A stretch of 64,000 bases of DNA, taken from the NCBI RefSeq assembly GCF_009936275.1, contig NZ_AP019797.1:1479501-1543500 (forward strand). The letters run 5' to 3'. The position numbers were made by a program, and so were the translations under genes. This document shows, in pieces, positions 28,235 through 38,034 of the stretch. The notes below the pieces were generated by a model, which was not told the origin of the DNA, made no database searches, and worked only from the letters and a program-made list of their open reading frames with translations. This stretch comes from Rhodothermus marinus. GTDB taxonomy: Bacteria; Bacteroidota; Rhodothermia; Rhodothermales; Rhodothermaceae. Within the stretch, counting starts at the first letter, position 1, and each line of letters starts with the position of its first letter.

Positions 28235-29872
28235 ATGTCCGAAGCGGACGAAGTGGGGGCCTGTCCGGTGCCGGCCGTCGTGGCCGAACTGGAGCAGGCC
28301 ACGCGGTCCCCGGTGCGCATGTGCGTGATCGATCTGGGGACCAATTCCTTTCATGCGGTCATCGTCGACGCACTGCCCGGCACGTTCCGGGTGGTGGATC
28401 GCTTCAAAGAGATGGTGCGGCTGGGGGAGGAAGGGTTGCAGGGCCAGCGGCTCTCGGAGGCGGCCATGCAACGAGCCATTCGGGCGCTCCGGCGCATCCG
28501 TCAGCTGGCCGAAGGCTGGGGGGCTACCGAATTTCTGGCCTGTGCCACCAGCGCCATCCGGGAGGCCGAAAACGGCGGCGAGCTGTTGCAGCGTATCCGC
28601 AGCGAAGTGGGGCTGCATGTGCGTGTGATCGACGGCCTGCAGGAAGCCCGGCTCATCTACAAGGGCGTCCGGCGGGCCGTTCCCATGCCGGAGCCGGTGC
28701 TCATCATGGACGTGGGGGGCGGCTCCGTCGAATTCATCGTGGGCACGAGCGAGCAGCCGCTGCACCTGTTCAGTTTAAAGCTGGGCGCGGCGCGCATGAC
28801 GCGCCAGTTCATCCGGAACGATCCGGCCACGCGCGAAGAATTGAAGGCGCTGCGGGCCTTCTACCGCGAGCAACTGCAACCCGTCTTTGAAGCGGCTCGC
28901 GCTCACGGCGTTCGCGAAGTGGTGGGGTCCTCGGGCGCGATGGAAAACCTGGCATCGGCCTGCGCCCGGATGCGTGGCGAGGCGATGCATTCCATCTATG
29001 AGATAACCTTTCCGGCTGAGGACATCCGGCGCGTGGCACGCCGGATCATGCGCCTACCGCGAGAGCAACGTCGCCGCCTGCGCGGCATCGATCCGAAGCG
29101 GGTGGACCAGATCGTGGCGGCGGCTGCGCTGATCGACGTCGTGCTGAAAGATCTGGCCATCGAGCGCGTGCGCATTTCGCCACATGCGTTGCGCGAGGGC
29201 CTGGTGGTGGACTTCGTCGAGCGCAACGCCCCGTTGCTGGCCCGGCTCACGGCCTTTTCCGACGTGCGCCGCCGTAGCATTTACGAAATGGGCTGGCGCT
29301 TCGACTGGGAGTACCGCCATGCGCAGCAGGTGGCGGCCCTGGCGCTCCAGCTCTTCGACGCCACGCAGCCGCTGCACGGGCTGGGCCCCATCGACCGCGA
29401 GCTGCTCGAATATGCGGCGCTGTTGCACGACATCGGCTACCACATCAGCCATCGCAGCCACCACAAGCACGGCCTTTATCTGATCAAACATGCCGATCTG
29501 CGGGGGTTCACCTCGGAGGAGATTGCCGTGCTGGCCAACGTGGTCCGCTACCATCGCGGAAGCCTGCCCAAGCCGACGCACGCCGACTACATGGCCCTCT
29601 CGGAAGAAAACCGGGAGCGTGTCTGCAAGCTGGCCGCGCTGCTCCGGCTGGCCGAAGGACTCGACCGCAGCCACAACCAGAACGTACACACGCTGCACGT
29701 GCGGCTGGAGCCCGACCGGCTGGTGCTCCATCTGGAGACGCGGGGCGATCCGGAACTGGAAATCTGGGGGGTGCGGCGCAGCGCCGAACTGTTCGAGCAG
29801 ACCTTCGGGCGCACCGTCGAGGTATCGGCCACGGCCGAGCCGCCGCTGCTGGAGGAGACAGCCGGTGCTTAA
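28235..29872 (+). CDS. Ppx/GppA phosphatase with HD domain
   Basis: A 545-residue exopolyphosphatase/guanosine-pentaphosphatase-family protein. The ASKHA ATPase-fold domain has VIDLGTNSFHAVIVD (31-45) and MDVGGGSVEFIVG, and the C-terminal HD-like domain has LEYAALLHDIGYHISHRSH (H398-D399) as in E. coli Ppx. It degrades polyphosphate and/or converts pppGpp to ppGpp. The open frame reaches back to a TTG at 28199, but ATG 28235 is the better start. It precedes the complex I genes with a promoter in between. Confidence 0.88.
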   Translation: MSEADEVGACPVPAVVAELEQATRSPVRMCVIDLGTNSFHAVIVDALPGTFRVVDRFKEMVRLGEEGLQGQRLSEAAMQRAIRALRRIRQLAEGWGATEFLACATSAIREAENGGELLQRIRSEVGLHVRVIDGLQEARLIYKGVRRAVPMPEPVLIMDVGGGSVEFIVGTSEQPLHLFSLKLGAARMTRQFIRNDPATREELKALRAFYREQLQPVFEAARAHGVREVVGSSGAMENLASACARMRGEAMHSIYEITFPAEDIRRVARRIMRLPREQRRRLRGIDPKRVDQIVAAAALIDVVLKDLAIERVRISPHALREGLVVDFVERNAPLLARLTAFSDVRRRSIYEMGWRFDWEYRHAQQVAALALQLFDATQPLHGLGPIDRELLEYAALLHDIGYHISHRSHHKHGLYLIKHADLRGFTSEEIAVLANVVRYHRGSLPKPTHADYMALSEENRERVCKLAALLRLAEGLDRSHNQNVHTLHVRLEPDRLVLHLETRGDPELEIWGVRRSAELFEQTFGRTVEVSATAEPPLLEETAGA

Positions 29873-29894
29873 CGGGATTTTTGAGGGGCGACGC

Positions 29895-29925
29895 TTGCTG
29901 TTATGCCGGGCGTGCTCTAATTTGG
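29895..29925 (+). promoter_or_regulatory. Predicted promoter of the nuoJKLM-nhaD-pcd-nuoN operon
   Basis: TTG (29895-29897) is separated by 20 nt from TAATTTGG (29918-29925), close to the Bacteroidota -33/-7 pattern. It lies between the Ppx gene and nuoJ and would drive the membrane-arm complex I genes independently. Confidence 0.5.
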
Positions 29926-29975
29926 CCGACTGTTAAGCCCGGAAAAAGCCGCTGGCCAAACCCGACACGCCCCGC

Positions 29976-30488
29976 ATGATTGCGCAACTCCTGTTCTTCC
30001 TGCTGGCCGTGACGGCCATTGCGGCCGCGCTCGGCATGCTCATCGCGCGCAACCCGGTATCGAGCGCGCTGTGGCTGGTGCTCAACCTGTTCTGCATCGC
30101 CGGCCTGTACCTGACGCTCCAGGCGTCGTTTCTGGGGGTGATCCAGGTGCTGATCTACGCAGGCGCCATCATGGTGCTGTTTCTGTTCGTGATCATGCTG
30201 TTGAACCTGGAGGCGCTCCCGCATCCACGCCAGATCGACTGGGGCAAGGTGCTGGCCTTCGTGGTCACGATGATCGTGCTGGCGCAGCTCGTCTATGTGG
30301 TGGCGCTGGGCCTGGACGTGCTGCCCACGTTCGTGGCCACGCCCGAGCAGGCCGCCGTTACGGGAAGCGCGCAGACGCTGGGACGGGAGTTGCTCACGCG
30401 CTACATCATGCCGCTGCAGGTGATTGGCATTCTGCTGCTGGCGGCCACGATCGGGGCGGTCATGCTGGCCAAGCGGCGCTTCATCTGA
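29976..30488 (+). CDS. nuoJ: NADH-quinone oxidoreductase subunit J
   Basis: A 170-residue membrane subunit of complex I (Nqo10), with five predicted membrane helices (for example [20 protein letters not shown]), the last being [18 protein letters not shown]. It helps link the quinone site to the proton-pumping antiporter-like subunits. It is the first gene of the operon here; subunits A-I are not in the window and so must lie elsewhere. Confidence 0.95.
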   Translation: MIAQLLFFLLAVTAIAAALGMLIARNPVSSALWLVLNLFCIAGLYLTLQASFLGVIQVLIYAGAIMVLFLFVIMLLNLEALPHPRQIDWGKVLAFVVTMIVLAQLVYVVALGLDVLPTFVATPEQAAVTGSAQTLGRELLTRYIMPLQVIGILLLAATIGAVMLAKRRFI

Positions 30489-30513
30489 ACGGCGCGACCA
30501 ACGGGAATCGACC

Positions 30514-30819
30514 ATGGAAATTACGCTGAACTGGTACCTGGCCCTGGGCGTGGTGCTCTTCACGCTGGGCGTGCTGGGCGTGCTCTTCCGGCGCAACGCC
30601 ATCGTGATTCTGATGTCGGTGGAGCTGATGCTCAATGCGGTGAACCTGACGCTGGTGGCGCTCAGCCAGGCGATGGGGGACGTGTCGGGTCAGGTGCTGG
30701 TGTTCTTCGTGATCTCGGTGGCCGCCGCCGAGGCGGCCGTCGGACTGGCGATCGTGATTGCCCTGTTCCGCAAGAAGGTGACGGTGGACGTGGGGGAATT
30801 CAATCTGTTCAAGTACTGA
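30514..30819 (+). CDS. nuoK: NADH-quinone oxidoreductase subunit K
   Basis: A 101-residue complex I subunit (Nqo11) with three membrane helices. The conserved buried carboxylates are visible in [17 protein letters not shown] and [21 protein letters not shown], both part of the proton path. ATG 30514 follows nuoJ by 25 nt, and nuoL starts 38 nt after its end. Confidence 0.96.
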   Translation: MEITLNWYLALGVVLFTLGVLGVLFRRNAIVILMSVELMLNAVNLTLVALSQAMGDVSGQVLVFFVISVAAAEAAVGLAIVIALFRKKVTVDVGEFNLFKY

Positions 30820-30857
30820 TGCTCCGGGCCTTCCGAAGCTAACCGACCTGCTCGGAT

Positions 30858-32846
30858 ATGAACCACACGACCCTGGTTGGACTGATCCTGCTGCTGCCGC
30901 TGGCGGGGGCGGTTTTTAATGGACTGGGTGGCCTTGCCTTCCACGGACTCCGGCGCCAGAAAGTGCTCATCGGGGCGCTGGCGACGCTGGCTGTGGCCGT
31001 GCCCTTCGTGCTGGCGCTCTATCTGTTCCTGACCTACGAAGGGGAGCCGCTGCTGGCCCGCTTCTTCACCTGGATCGCCGCGGGCGAGCTGGAGCTGGCC
31101 TTCCAGTACCGGATCGACGAGCTCTCGCTCGTGATGACGCTCATCGTCACGGGCGTGGGCGCGCTCATTCATCTGTATTCGATCGGCTACATGTACGAGG
31201 ACCGGGGGTACTGGAAGTACTTCAGCTACCTGAACCTCTTCATCTTCATGATGCTCAACCTGGTCCTCGCCGACAACCTGACGCTGCTGTTTCTGGGCTG
31301 GGAGGGCGTCGGACTCTGCTCCTACCTGCTGATCGGTTTCTGGTACGAGGACTTCAAAAACAGCGAGGCCGCCAACAAGGCCTTCATCGTCAACCGCGTG
31401 GGCGACGCGGCCTTCCTGCTGGCGATGTTCCTGCTGTTCCGGGAGGTGGGAAGCCTGGACTTTGGCGCGTTGCTGGCCGATCCGGCCGCGTTGCCGTCGG
31501 GTGTGGTGGCGGCGGCCGTGCTGCTGCTGTTCATCGGCGCCACGGGCAAAAGCGCTCAGATTCCGCTCTTTGTGTGGCTCCCGGACGCCATGGCCGGCCC
31601 GACACCCGTCTCGGCGCTGATCCATGCCGCCACGATGGTCACGAGCGGTCTGTATCTGTTCGCCCGCATTTCGCCGCTGGCGCTGGCCGCACCGGGCGTG
31701 CTCGTGGTGGTGGCGCTGGTGGGCGCGCTGACGGCTTTCATGGCGGCCACGATCGCCATCACCCAGTACGACATCAAGAAGGTGCTGGCCTATTCGACGG
31801 TCTCCCAGCTCGGCTACATGTTCATGGCGGCCGGCGTGGGCGCCTTCTTCGTGTCGATCTTTCACGTGCTCACGCACGCGTTTTTCAAGGCCTGTCTCTT
31901 TCTCGGATCGGGTAGCGTGATCCACGCCATGCATCATGTGGAGCACACGCTGCACGAGCGGGGCCATCACGGCCATCTCGATCCGCAGGACATGCGCAAC
32001 ATGGGCGGGCTGGGGCGCTTCATGCCGGCCACGCGCACCACGTACCTGATCGCCACGCTGGCCATCGCGGGCTTTCCGCTGACGGCCGGCTTCTTCTCGA
32101 AAGACGAGATTCTGTTCAAAGCCTTCGAATACGGCTACAACGGCCACGCCTATGCCTGGATCGCCTGGATCCTGGGCGTGGTGACGGCGCTGCTGACGGC
32201 CTTCTACATGATGCGCTCCTACGTGCTCACCTTCGAGGGCACGCCGCGCTGGCCCATGGCCGATCAGGTGCACCCGCACGAGTCGCCCGCAACGATGACG
32301 CTGCCGCTCTGGGTGCTGGCCGCACTGTCGCTGGTGGGCGGCTTTGTGGGGCTGCCGGGCGTAATCGCCCACGGCGAATGGAACCTGATCCATCACTACC
32401 TGGGCGCTTCGGGTGGCGGACCGGTGGCCGAGCCCGAGTTGCATGCGCACGTGCCGCTGGCCGTCGAGTGGGCGCTGATCGGGCTGGGCGTGGCGATCGC
32501 GTTGATCGGGCTCTACTGGAGCTGGACGGCCTACCGCCGCCACGGCCTGGCCTACGACGACGTGCTCCGCGAGCGGTTCGGTGCTTTCTACCGCGTCTGG
32601 GCTGCCAAATACTACTGGGACGAATTCTACGATCGGGCGATCGTGCAGCCGCTGCTGCGCTTTGCCCGCTACGGGCTGGCCGTCTTCGACCAGAAGGTCA
32701 TCGACGGCGCCGTCAACGGCGTGGCGCGGCTGATGGCCGAGATCGGTCAGCGCGTACGCCGGGTGCAGACCGGCGTCGTGCAGGCCTACGCCATGGCCAT
32801 CGTGCTCGGCGTGGCGCTTGTCCTGGCGCTGATGCTGTTTGGATAA
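30858..32846 (+). CDS. nuoL: NADH-quinone oxidoreductase subunit L
   Basis: A 662-residue antiporter-like proton-pumping subunit (Nqo12). It carries the conserved blocks GWEGVGLCSYLLIGFWY, VWLPDAMAGPTPVSALIHAA and ITQYDIKKVLAYSTVSQLGY, and the long C-terminal amphipathic helix that runs along the membrane arm. Its stop codon is 25 nt before nuoM. The subunit has the full expected length. Confidence 0.97.
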   Translation: MNHTTLVGLILLLPLAGAVFNGLGGLAFHGLRRQKVLIGALATLAVAVPFVLALYLFLTYEGEPLLARFFTWIAAGELELAFQYRIDELSLVMTLIVTGVGALIHLYSIGYMYEDRGYWKYFSYLNLFIFMMLNLVLADNLTLLFLGWEGVGLCSYLLIGFWYEDFKNSEAANKAFIVNRVGDAAFLLAMFLLFREVGSLDFGALLADPAALPSGVVAAAVLLLFIGATGKSAQIPLFVWLPDAMAGPTPVSALIHAATMVTSGLYLFARISPLALAAPGVLVVVALVGALTAFMAATIAITQYDIKKVLAYSTVSQLGYMFMAAGVGAFFVSIFHVLTHAFFKACLFLGSGSVIHAMHHVEHTLHERGHHGHLDPQDMRNMGGLGRFMPATRTTYLIATLAIAGFPLTAGFFSKDEILFKAFEYGYNGHAYAWIAWILGVVTALLTAFYMMRSYVLTFEGTPRWPMADQVHPHESPATMTLPLWVLAALSLVGGFVGLPGVIAHGEWNLIHHYLGASGGGPVAEPELHAHVPLAVEWALIGLGVAIALIGLYWSWTAYRRHGLAYDDVLRERFGAFYRVWAAKYYWDEFYDRAIVQPLLRFARYGLAVFDQKVIDGAVNGVARLMAEIGQRVRRVQTGVVQAYAMAIVLGVALVLALMLFG

Positions 32847-32871
32847 CGACCGCGAAATTCAGCCTGAAGCG

Positions 32872-34476
32872 ATGAACCTGCCGTATCTGACCTCGATCGT
32901 CATCTTCCTGCCGCTGGTCGGCGCGCTGCTCATGCTGCCGATGCGCCGCGTGTCGGCCATCCGGTGGACGGCGCTGGCGACCACGACGGTTACGTTTCTG
33001 ATCTCGCTGCTGCTGTACGTCGGCTACGATCCGGCCGGGAGTCCGGCACAGCCGCAGTTTGTGGACCGGATCGCCGGGTGGTTTCCCGGGCTGGACATCC
33101 AGTACTACGTGGGCATCGACGGCCTGGGCCTGCTGCTGATTCTGCTGACGACGCTGCTGGGGCCCATCGTCGTGCTCTCGTCCTGGAACTACATCGACCG
33201 GCACCAGAAGGGCTACTACACGCTGCTGCTGGTGCTGCAGACCGGCATGACGGGCGTCTTCGCCGCCTATGATCTGATCCTGTTCTACATCTTCTTCGAG
33301 CTGACGCTCATCCCGATGTACTTCATCATCGGCATCTGGGGCGGCGAGGATCGCATCTACGCGGCTGTCAAGTTCGTGCTCTACACGCTGGTGGGCTCGC
33401 TCTTGATGCTCGTCGGCATTCTGTATCTGGGCTTTGCGGCCGGCGATGCGGTCAACGGCGGGGTGTTCACCACCGACTACTTCAAGCTGCTGGCCTACAA
33501 TGTGCCGCTGGCCGCGCAGGGGTGGCTGTTCTTCGTGTTCGCGCTGGCCTTTGCGATCAAGGTGCCGCTCTTTCCGCTGCATACGTGGTTGCCCGACGCG
33601 CACGTGCAGGCGCCCACCGGCGGGTCGGTCATCCTGGCCGGCGTGCTGCTGAAGATGGGAACCTACGGCCTGGTGCGCTTCTGCCTGCCGTTCTTCCCGA
33701 ACGCCGCCACCGACTACGCGCTCTGGCTGGCGGTGCTGGCCGTGGTGGGGATCGTCTACGGCGCGCTCGTGTCGCGCGTGCAGGCCGACGCCAAGAAGCT
33801 GGTGGCCTACTCGTCGGTGAGCCACCTGGGCTTCGTGGTGCTGGGTATCTTCGCCTTCACGGTCGAGGCCATGCAGGGCGCCATCATCCAGATGATCAAC
33901 CACGGGCTTTCGACGGGCGCGCTCTTTTTGCTGGTGGGCATGCTCTACGAGCGGCGCCACACGCGGCTGATGGAAGAGTTTGGCGGCATTGCCCGCGTGA
34001 TGCCCGTGTTCGCCCTCTTCCTGGTCTTTACGGCGCTGGCATCGGCCGGACTGCCCGGGCTGAACGGCTTCGTGGGCGAGTTCATGATCCTGCTGGGTTC
34101 GTTCAAAAGTGCACTGGTGGGGCATCCGCTGCTGATTGCGCTGGCCACGTCGGGGGTGATTCTGGCGGCTGTTTATTTGCTCTGGCTACTTTACCGAACG
34201 CTTTTCGGGCCGATTCAGAAGGAGATCAACCGCACGCTCCCCGACCTGAACGCCCGTGAGGTGCTGCTGCTGGTGCCGCTGGCGGTCTTCATGCTCTGGA
34301 TTGGCGTGGCGCCCGGGCCGTTCCTGAAGCGGACGGAGCCCACGGCGCGCTTCCTGCTGGAGACCGTCGAACAGAAGCGGCTGGCGGCGCTGGAAGAGGC
34401 GGAGCAGCCGGCTACCACGGCCAGCGCGCGTCTGGAGGTGTCGGAAGGGGAGACGGTGCGGGCCGCTAACCCCTGA
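32872..34476 (+). CDS. nuoM: NADH-quinone oxidoreductase subunit M
   Basis: A 534-residue antiporter-like subunit (Nqo13). It has LFYIFFELTLIPMYFIIGIWGG, FALAFAIKVPLFPLHTWLPD, AHVQAPTGGSVILAGVLLKMG and VAYSSVSHLGFVVLG. ATG 32872 is preferred; an upstream in-frame start at 32839 would overlap nuoL. The gene is followed after 24 nt by nhaD instead of nuoN, which is the unusual feature of this operon. Confidence 0.97.
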   Translation: MNLPYLTSIVIFLPLVGALLMLPMRRVSAIRWTALATTTVTFLISLLLYVGYDPAGSPAQPQFVDRIAGWFPGLDIQYYVGIDGLGLLLILLTTLLGPIVVLSSWNYIDRHQKGYYTLLLVLQTGMTGVFAAYDLILFYIFFELTLIPMYFIIGIWGGEDRIYAAVKFVLYTLVGSLLMLVGILYLGFAAGDAVNGGVFTTDYFKLLAYNVPLAAQGWLFFVFALAFAIKVPLFPLHTWLPDAHVQAPTGGSVILAGVLLKMGTYGLVRFCLPFFPNAATDYALWLAVLAVVGIVYGALVSRVQADAKKLVAYSSVSHLGFVVLGIFAFTVEAMQGAIIQMINHGLSTGALFLLVGMLYERRHTRLMEEFGGIARVMPVFALFLVFTALASAGLPGLNGFVGEFMILLGSFKSALVGHPLLIALATSGVILAAVYLLWLLYRTLFGPIQKEINRTLPDLNAREVLLLVPLAVFMLWIGVAPGPFLKRTEPTARFLLETVEQKRLAALEEAEQPATTASARLEVSEGETVRAANP

Positions 34477-34500
34477 GGTCCACCATCAACCTGACGTCCC

Positions 34501-36084
34501 ATGAACGCACCACACCTGAAAGCTTTCGGAAGCGGGCTGGCGCGCATGCTGGGCCCGCTTGTCGTATGTCTATGGTTGTTGCCGGTGGCTTCGGCCCTGG
34601 CGCAGGAAGTACCGGCCGCCGAGGCGCCGGCCACTGAGGCCGTCGAAGCCGAACATGCACACGACACGTCGGCGGCGGTTGCCCATGCCGAAGAAGCGGC
34701 GCATGCGGCGGCCGACGAGCACGGACCGCGTCCGCCGGTCTGGCTCGTGCTGCCGTTCGCGATCCTGCTCATCATGATCGCCACCGGGCCGTTGTTCTAC
34801 CCGCACCACTGGCATCACCACTATCCGAAGTATGCCGTAGGGCTGGGGCTGTTCGTCTCGCTCTACTACATCTTCGGGCTGGGATCGACCACGCCCGTGG
34901 TGCACGCCATCGAAGAGTACCTGTCGTTCATTGCGCTGGTGGCCTCGCTGTTCATCGCGGCCAGCGGCATCTACATCAACATCAACGCGAAGGGCACGCC
35001 CCGCAACAACGCGATTCTGCTGTTTGTCGGATCGCTCGTGGCGAACCTGATCGCCACCACGGGCGCGGCCATGCTCTTCGTGCGCAGCTACATGCGCCTG
35101 AACAAAGGCCGGCTCAAGCCCTACCACCTGATTTTCTTCATCTTTCTGGTGGCGAACGTGGGCGGTGGTCTGACGCCCATCGGCGACCCGCCGCTGTTTC
35201 TGGGCTTTCTGCGCGGGGTGCCGTTCTTCTGGACGCTGACGCACGTGTGGTTCGTCTGGCTGCCGACGGTGCTGCTGATCCTGGCCGTCTTCTACGTGAT
35301 CGATGCGCGCAACAAGATCGAGAGCCCGGATCCCGATCCGTCGCAGCCGCTCGTGCAGATCCGCGGCGCTAAAAACTTTCTCTGGGTGCTGGTGATCATC
35401 CTGTCGGTGTTCATCGACCCGAACGTCTTTGAGTGGGTGCCGGACCTGCATGAGCTTTTCCATATTCCGTTCGGCATCCGCGAGATTATCATGTTCTCGG
35501 TGGCCGTGCTGGCCTACAAGCTGGCCGACAAAGAGGCGCTCCAGAAGAACGAGTTCACCTTCGAGCCCATTCGCGAGGTGGGCTGGCTGTTTCTGGGCAT
35601 CTTCGCCACGATGCAACCGGCGCTCCAGCTCATCAGCCTGTTTGCGCACGACCACGCCGAGCAGCTCACGGTGGGTATGTTCTACTGGGGGACGGGCTCG
35701 CTCTCCAGTGTGCTGGACAACGCGCCCACCTACCTGAACTTCCTGGCGGCGGCCATGGGTAAATTCGGACTCGACGTGAACGTGCCCGAGCAGGTGAGGG
35801 CCTTCGCCGAAGCGTCGGTGCATCCGGAGACCTGGTTCTACCTGCAGGCGATCTCCATTGCGGCCGTATTCTTCGGCGCCATGACGTATATTGGCAACGC
35901 GCCCAACTTCATGGTGAAGGCGATCGCCGAGGAGAACAAGGTGGAGATGCCTTCCTTCATGGGATACGTGACGAAGTACTCGCTCCCGATTCTGATTCCG
36001 ATTTACTTCCTGATTTACCTGCTGTTTTACAGCGGACTGTTTCCGGGACTGGATGCTTTCTTTGAACAGCTACTGATTCGATAG
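34501..36084 (+). CDS. nhaD: NhaD-type Na+/H+ antiporter within the complex I operon
   Basis: A 527-residue Na+/H+ antiporter of the NhaD/ion-transporter superfamily, with about 12-13 membrane segments and motifs such as VANLIATTGAAMLFVRSYM, NVGGGLTPIGDPPLFLGFL and SVLDNAPTYLNFL. The N-terminus carries a signal-like helix and an Ala/Glu/His-rich segment (EAEHAHDTSAAVAHAEEAAH, about 58-77) before the first true helix near residue 80. It sits between nuoM and the pcd and nuoN genes, so it is made with complex I and probably exchanges Na+ against the H+ pumped by complex I. Confidence 0.93.
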   Translation: MNAPHLKAFGSGLARMLGPLVVCLWLLPVASALAQEVPAAEAPATEAVEAEHAHDTSAAVAHAEEAAHAAADEHGPRPPVWLVLPFAILLIMIATGPLFYPHHWHHHYPKYAVGLGLFVSLYYIFGLGSTTPVVHAIEEYLSFIALVASLFIAASGIYININAKGTPRNNAILLFVGSLVANLIATTGAAMLFVRSYMRLNKGRLKPYHLIFFIFLVANVGGGLTPIGDPPLFLGFLRGVPFFWTLTHVWFVWLPTVLLILAVFYVIDARNKIESPDPDPSQPLVQIRGAKNFLWVLVIILSVFIDPNVFEWVPDLHELFHIPFGIREIIMFSVAVLAYKLADKEALQKNEFTFEPIREVGWLFLGIFATMQPALQLISLFAHDHAEQLTVGMFYWGTGSLSSVLDNAPTYLNFLAAAMGKFGLDVNVPEQVRAFAEASVHPETWFYLQAISIAAVFFGAMTYIGNAPNFMVKAIAEENKVEMPSFMGYVTKYSLPILIPIYFLIYLLFYSGLFPGLDAFFEQLLIR

Positions 36085-36094
36085 GAGGGAAGCG

Positions 36095-36394
36095 ATGAGC
36101 CGGGTGGAACCGCTGAGCCGCGAGGCGATCGAAGCCGCGCTGGCCGAACTGCCGGGCTGGACCTATGCCGAGGATCGGCTGCAGAAGACCTACACGTTCG
36201 GGAGCTTTCGGGAGGCGGTGAGCTTCATCGTGCGCATCGCCTTCGAGGCGGAGCAGTTGAACCACCATCCCGAACTGCACAACGTGTACAACCGCGTGAC
36301 GCTGGCGCTGACGACGCACGCGGCCGGCAACCGGGTAACGGCCCGGGACGTGGAGCTGGCGCGCGCCATCGAGCGCATTGCCTGGGTGAAGTAG
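36095..36394 (+). CDS. Pterin-4a-carbinolamine dehydratase
   Basis: A 99-residue enzyme of the PCD/DCoH family, which dehydrates 4a-hydroxytetrahydropterin. The active-site motif is complete: LNHHPELHNVYNRVTLALTT followed by H. It begins 10 nt after nhaD and precedes nuoN by 25 nt. No pterin-dependent hydroxylase is in the window, so its role in a complex I operon is unclear; an assembly or cofactor role is speculation. The same gene order has been reported, as I recall, for R. marinus. Confidence 0.92.
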   Translation: MSRVEPLSREAIEAALAELPGWTYAEDRLQKTYTFGSFREAVSFIVRIAFEAEQLNHHPELHNVYNRVTLALTTHAAGNRVTARDVELARAIERIAWVK

Positions 36395-36419
36395 CACAAA
36401 ACAAGACGCCTCATCCGCA

Positions 36420-37922
36420 ATGGACCTACTGGAAGCCTACCGGATGCTTCCGGCCGACCTATGGGCGGCCTTTCCGCTGGTGCTGACGGCCGTCGTGGGC
36501 CTGGTGCTGGTCGTCTGGGACGCGTTCTGGAACGATGCCCCGCCGATTCCCTGGGTGGCGGCCGGCACACTGGCACTGGCGCTGCTCTGGGAGCTGGGCG
36601 GTCTGAGCCGTGCACCGGAGACGGCCTTCTACGGGCTGATCCGGGTCGGCGGCATGGCTTCATTCGTGAACGCGATCATTCTGGCCAGCGGCCTGCTGAC
36701 GATCGCGCTATCGGGGCCCTACCTGAAGCGCATTCGCCACCTGCACGGCGAGGTCTATGCGCTGATTCTGTTCGCCACGGTCGGTATGATCGTGCTGGCC
36801 TCGGCCAACAGTCTGATCTCCGTCTTCGTGGGCCTGGAGACCATGTCGATCTGCCTGTACATCATGACGGGACTGGTCCGCGAAGACGTGGGGGCCGGCG
36901 AGGCCGCCCTGAAGTACTTCCTGCTGGGCGCCTTCTCGACCGGCTTTTTCCTGTACGGCATTGCGCTGCTCTACGGGGCCACGGGCACGATGTACCTGCC
37001 CCAGATGGCGGCGCATCTGGCCGAGGGAGCCCACCCGATCATGTTCTGGGCCGGCGTGGCGCTGCTGCTGATCGGCTTTCTGTTCAAGGTGGGGGCCGTG
37101 CCCTTCCACATGTGGACGCCCGACGTCTATCAGGGCGCGCCGACGACGCTGACGGGCTACATGGCCGCGGCGTCGAAGGCGGCGGCCTTTGCGGCGCTGG
37201 TGCTGGTGCTTGACGCCGCGCTGCCGGCCGAGCGCTGGCAATTGCTGCTGGCGCTGGTGGCGCTGGTGACGATGGTGGCCGGCAACGTGCTGGCGCTCGT
37301 GCAGCAGAACGTCAAGCGCATGCTGGCCTACTCGTCGATCGCCCACGCCGGTTACATCCTGACCGGCCTGGCGGCCGGCACGCCCGAAGGGTACGCCGGG
37401 GCGCTTTTCTACCTGCTGGTCTATGCGCTGATGAACATCGGCGCCTTCGGTGTGATGGCCTTTCTGGAGTGGGACGGTAAGGAGGGCTACGAGCAGACCA
37501 TTGACTCGCTGGCAGGGATCGGCTACCGGCGGCCGCTGCTGGGCGTGGCCATGGCGTTCTTCATGTTCAGCCTGACGGGCTTCCCGCCGCTGGCCGGGTT
37601 CATCGCGAAGTACGCCGTCTTTGCGCCGGCCGTGAAGGCGGGGCTGACCTGGCTGGTGATCGTCGGTGTGCTGGCCAGCGTGCTTTCGGCCTACTACTAT
37701 CTGCGCGTGGTGTACGTCTTCTGGATGAAGTCGCCGGACGAGGCGCCCGAGGCGGTGCGTCAGCAGGCGTTCCCGGTACCGCTGGCCCCGCAGGCGGTGC
37801 TGGTGGTGTGCGTGGTGCTGATCGTGCTGCTGGGCGTGCTGCCCGGCCTGCTGGAGGTGACCGCGTCGTTTTTCCCGACGCCGGCCGCACCACCGGCGGC
37901 CACGACGGCTCTGCTGCCTTAG
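36420..37922 (+). CDS. nuoN: NADH-quinone oxidoreductase subunit N
   Basis: A 500-residue antiporter-like proton-pumping subunit (Nqo14). Motifs include VFVGLETMSICLYIMTGLV, ALKYFLLGAFSTGFFLYGI, FKVGAVPFHMWTPDVYQGAP and VQQNVKRMLAYSSIAHAGY. It is the last gene of the operon and is followed 24 nt later by a strong terminator. Confidence 0.97.
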   Translation: MDLLEAYRMLPADLWAAFPLVLTAVVGLVLVVWDAFWNDAPPIPWVAAGTLALALLWELGGLSRAPETAFYGLIRVGGMASFVNAIILASGLLTIALSGPYLKRIRHLHGEVYALILFATVGMIVLASANSLISVFVGLETMSICLYIMTGLVREDVGAGEAALKYFLLGAFSTGFFLYGIALLYGATGTMYLPQMAAHLAEGAHPIMFWAGVALLLIGFLFKVGAVPFHMWTPDVYQGAPTTLTGYMAAASKAAAFAALVLVLDAALPAERWQLLLALVALVTMVAGNVLALVQQNVKRMLAYSSIAHAGYILTGLAAGTPEGYAGALFYLLVYALMNIGAFGVMAFLEWDGKEGYEQTIDSLAGIGYRRPLLGVAMAFFMFSLTGFPPLAGFIAKYAVFAPAVKAGLTWLVIVGVLASVLSAYYYLRVVYVFWMKSPDEAPEAVRQQAFPVPLAPQAVLVVCVVLIVLLGVLPGLLEVTASFFPTPAAPPAATTALLP

Positions 37923-37945
37923 AAATTACGGTTCGCTGGTTATAG

Positions 37946-37974
37946 AAAAGGCCGCCTGAGGGCGGCCTTTTTTT
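37946..37974 (+). terminator. Rho-independent terminator of the complex I operon
   Basis: GGCCGCC (37950-37956) pairs with GGCGGCC (37961-37967) around the loop TGAG, preceded by AAAA and followed by seven T (37968-37974). Confidence 0.93.
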
Positions 37975-38034
37975 GTGGCAATTCTGGTTGGGATCGGCGC
38001 GGTCGTTCTTCCGGGGCCTGAAGGGCGGACATGC

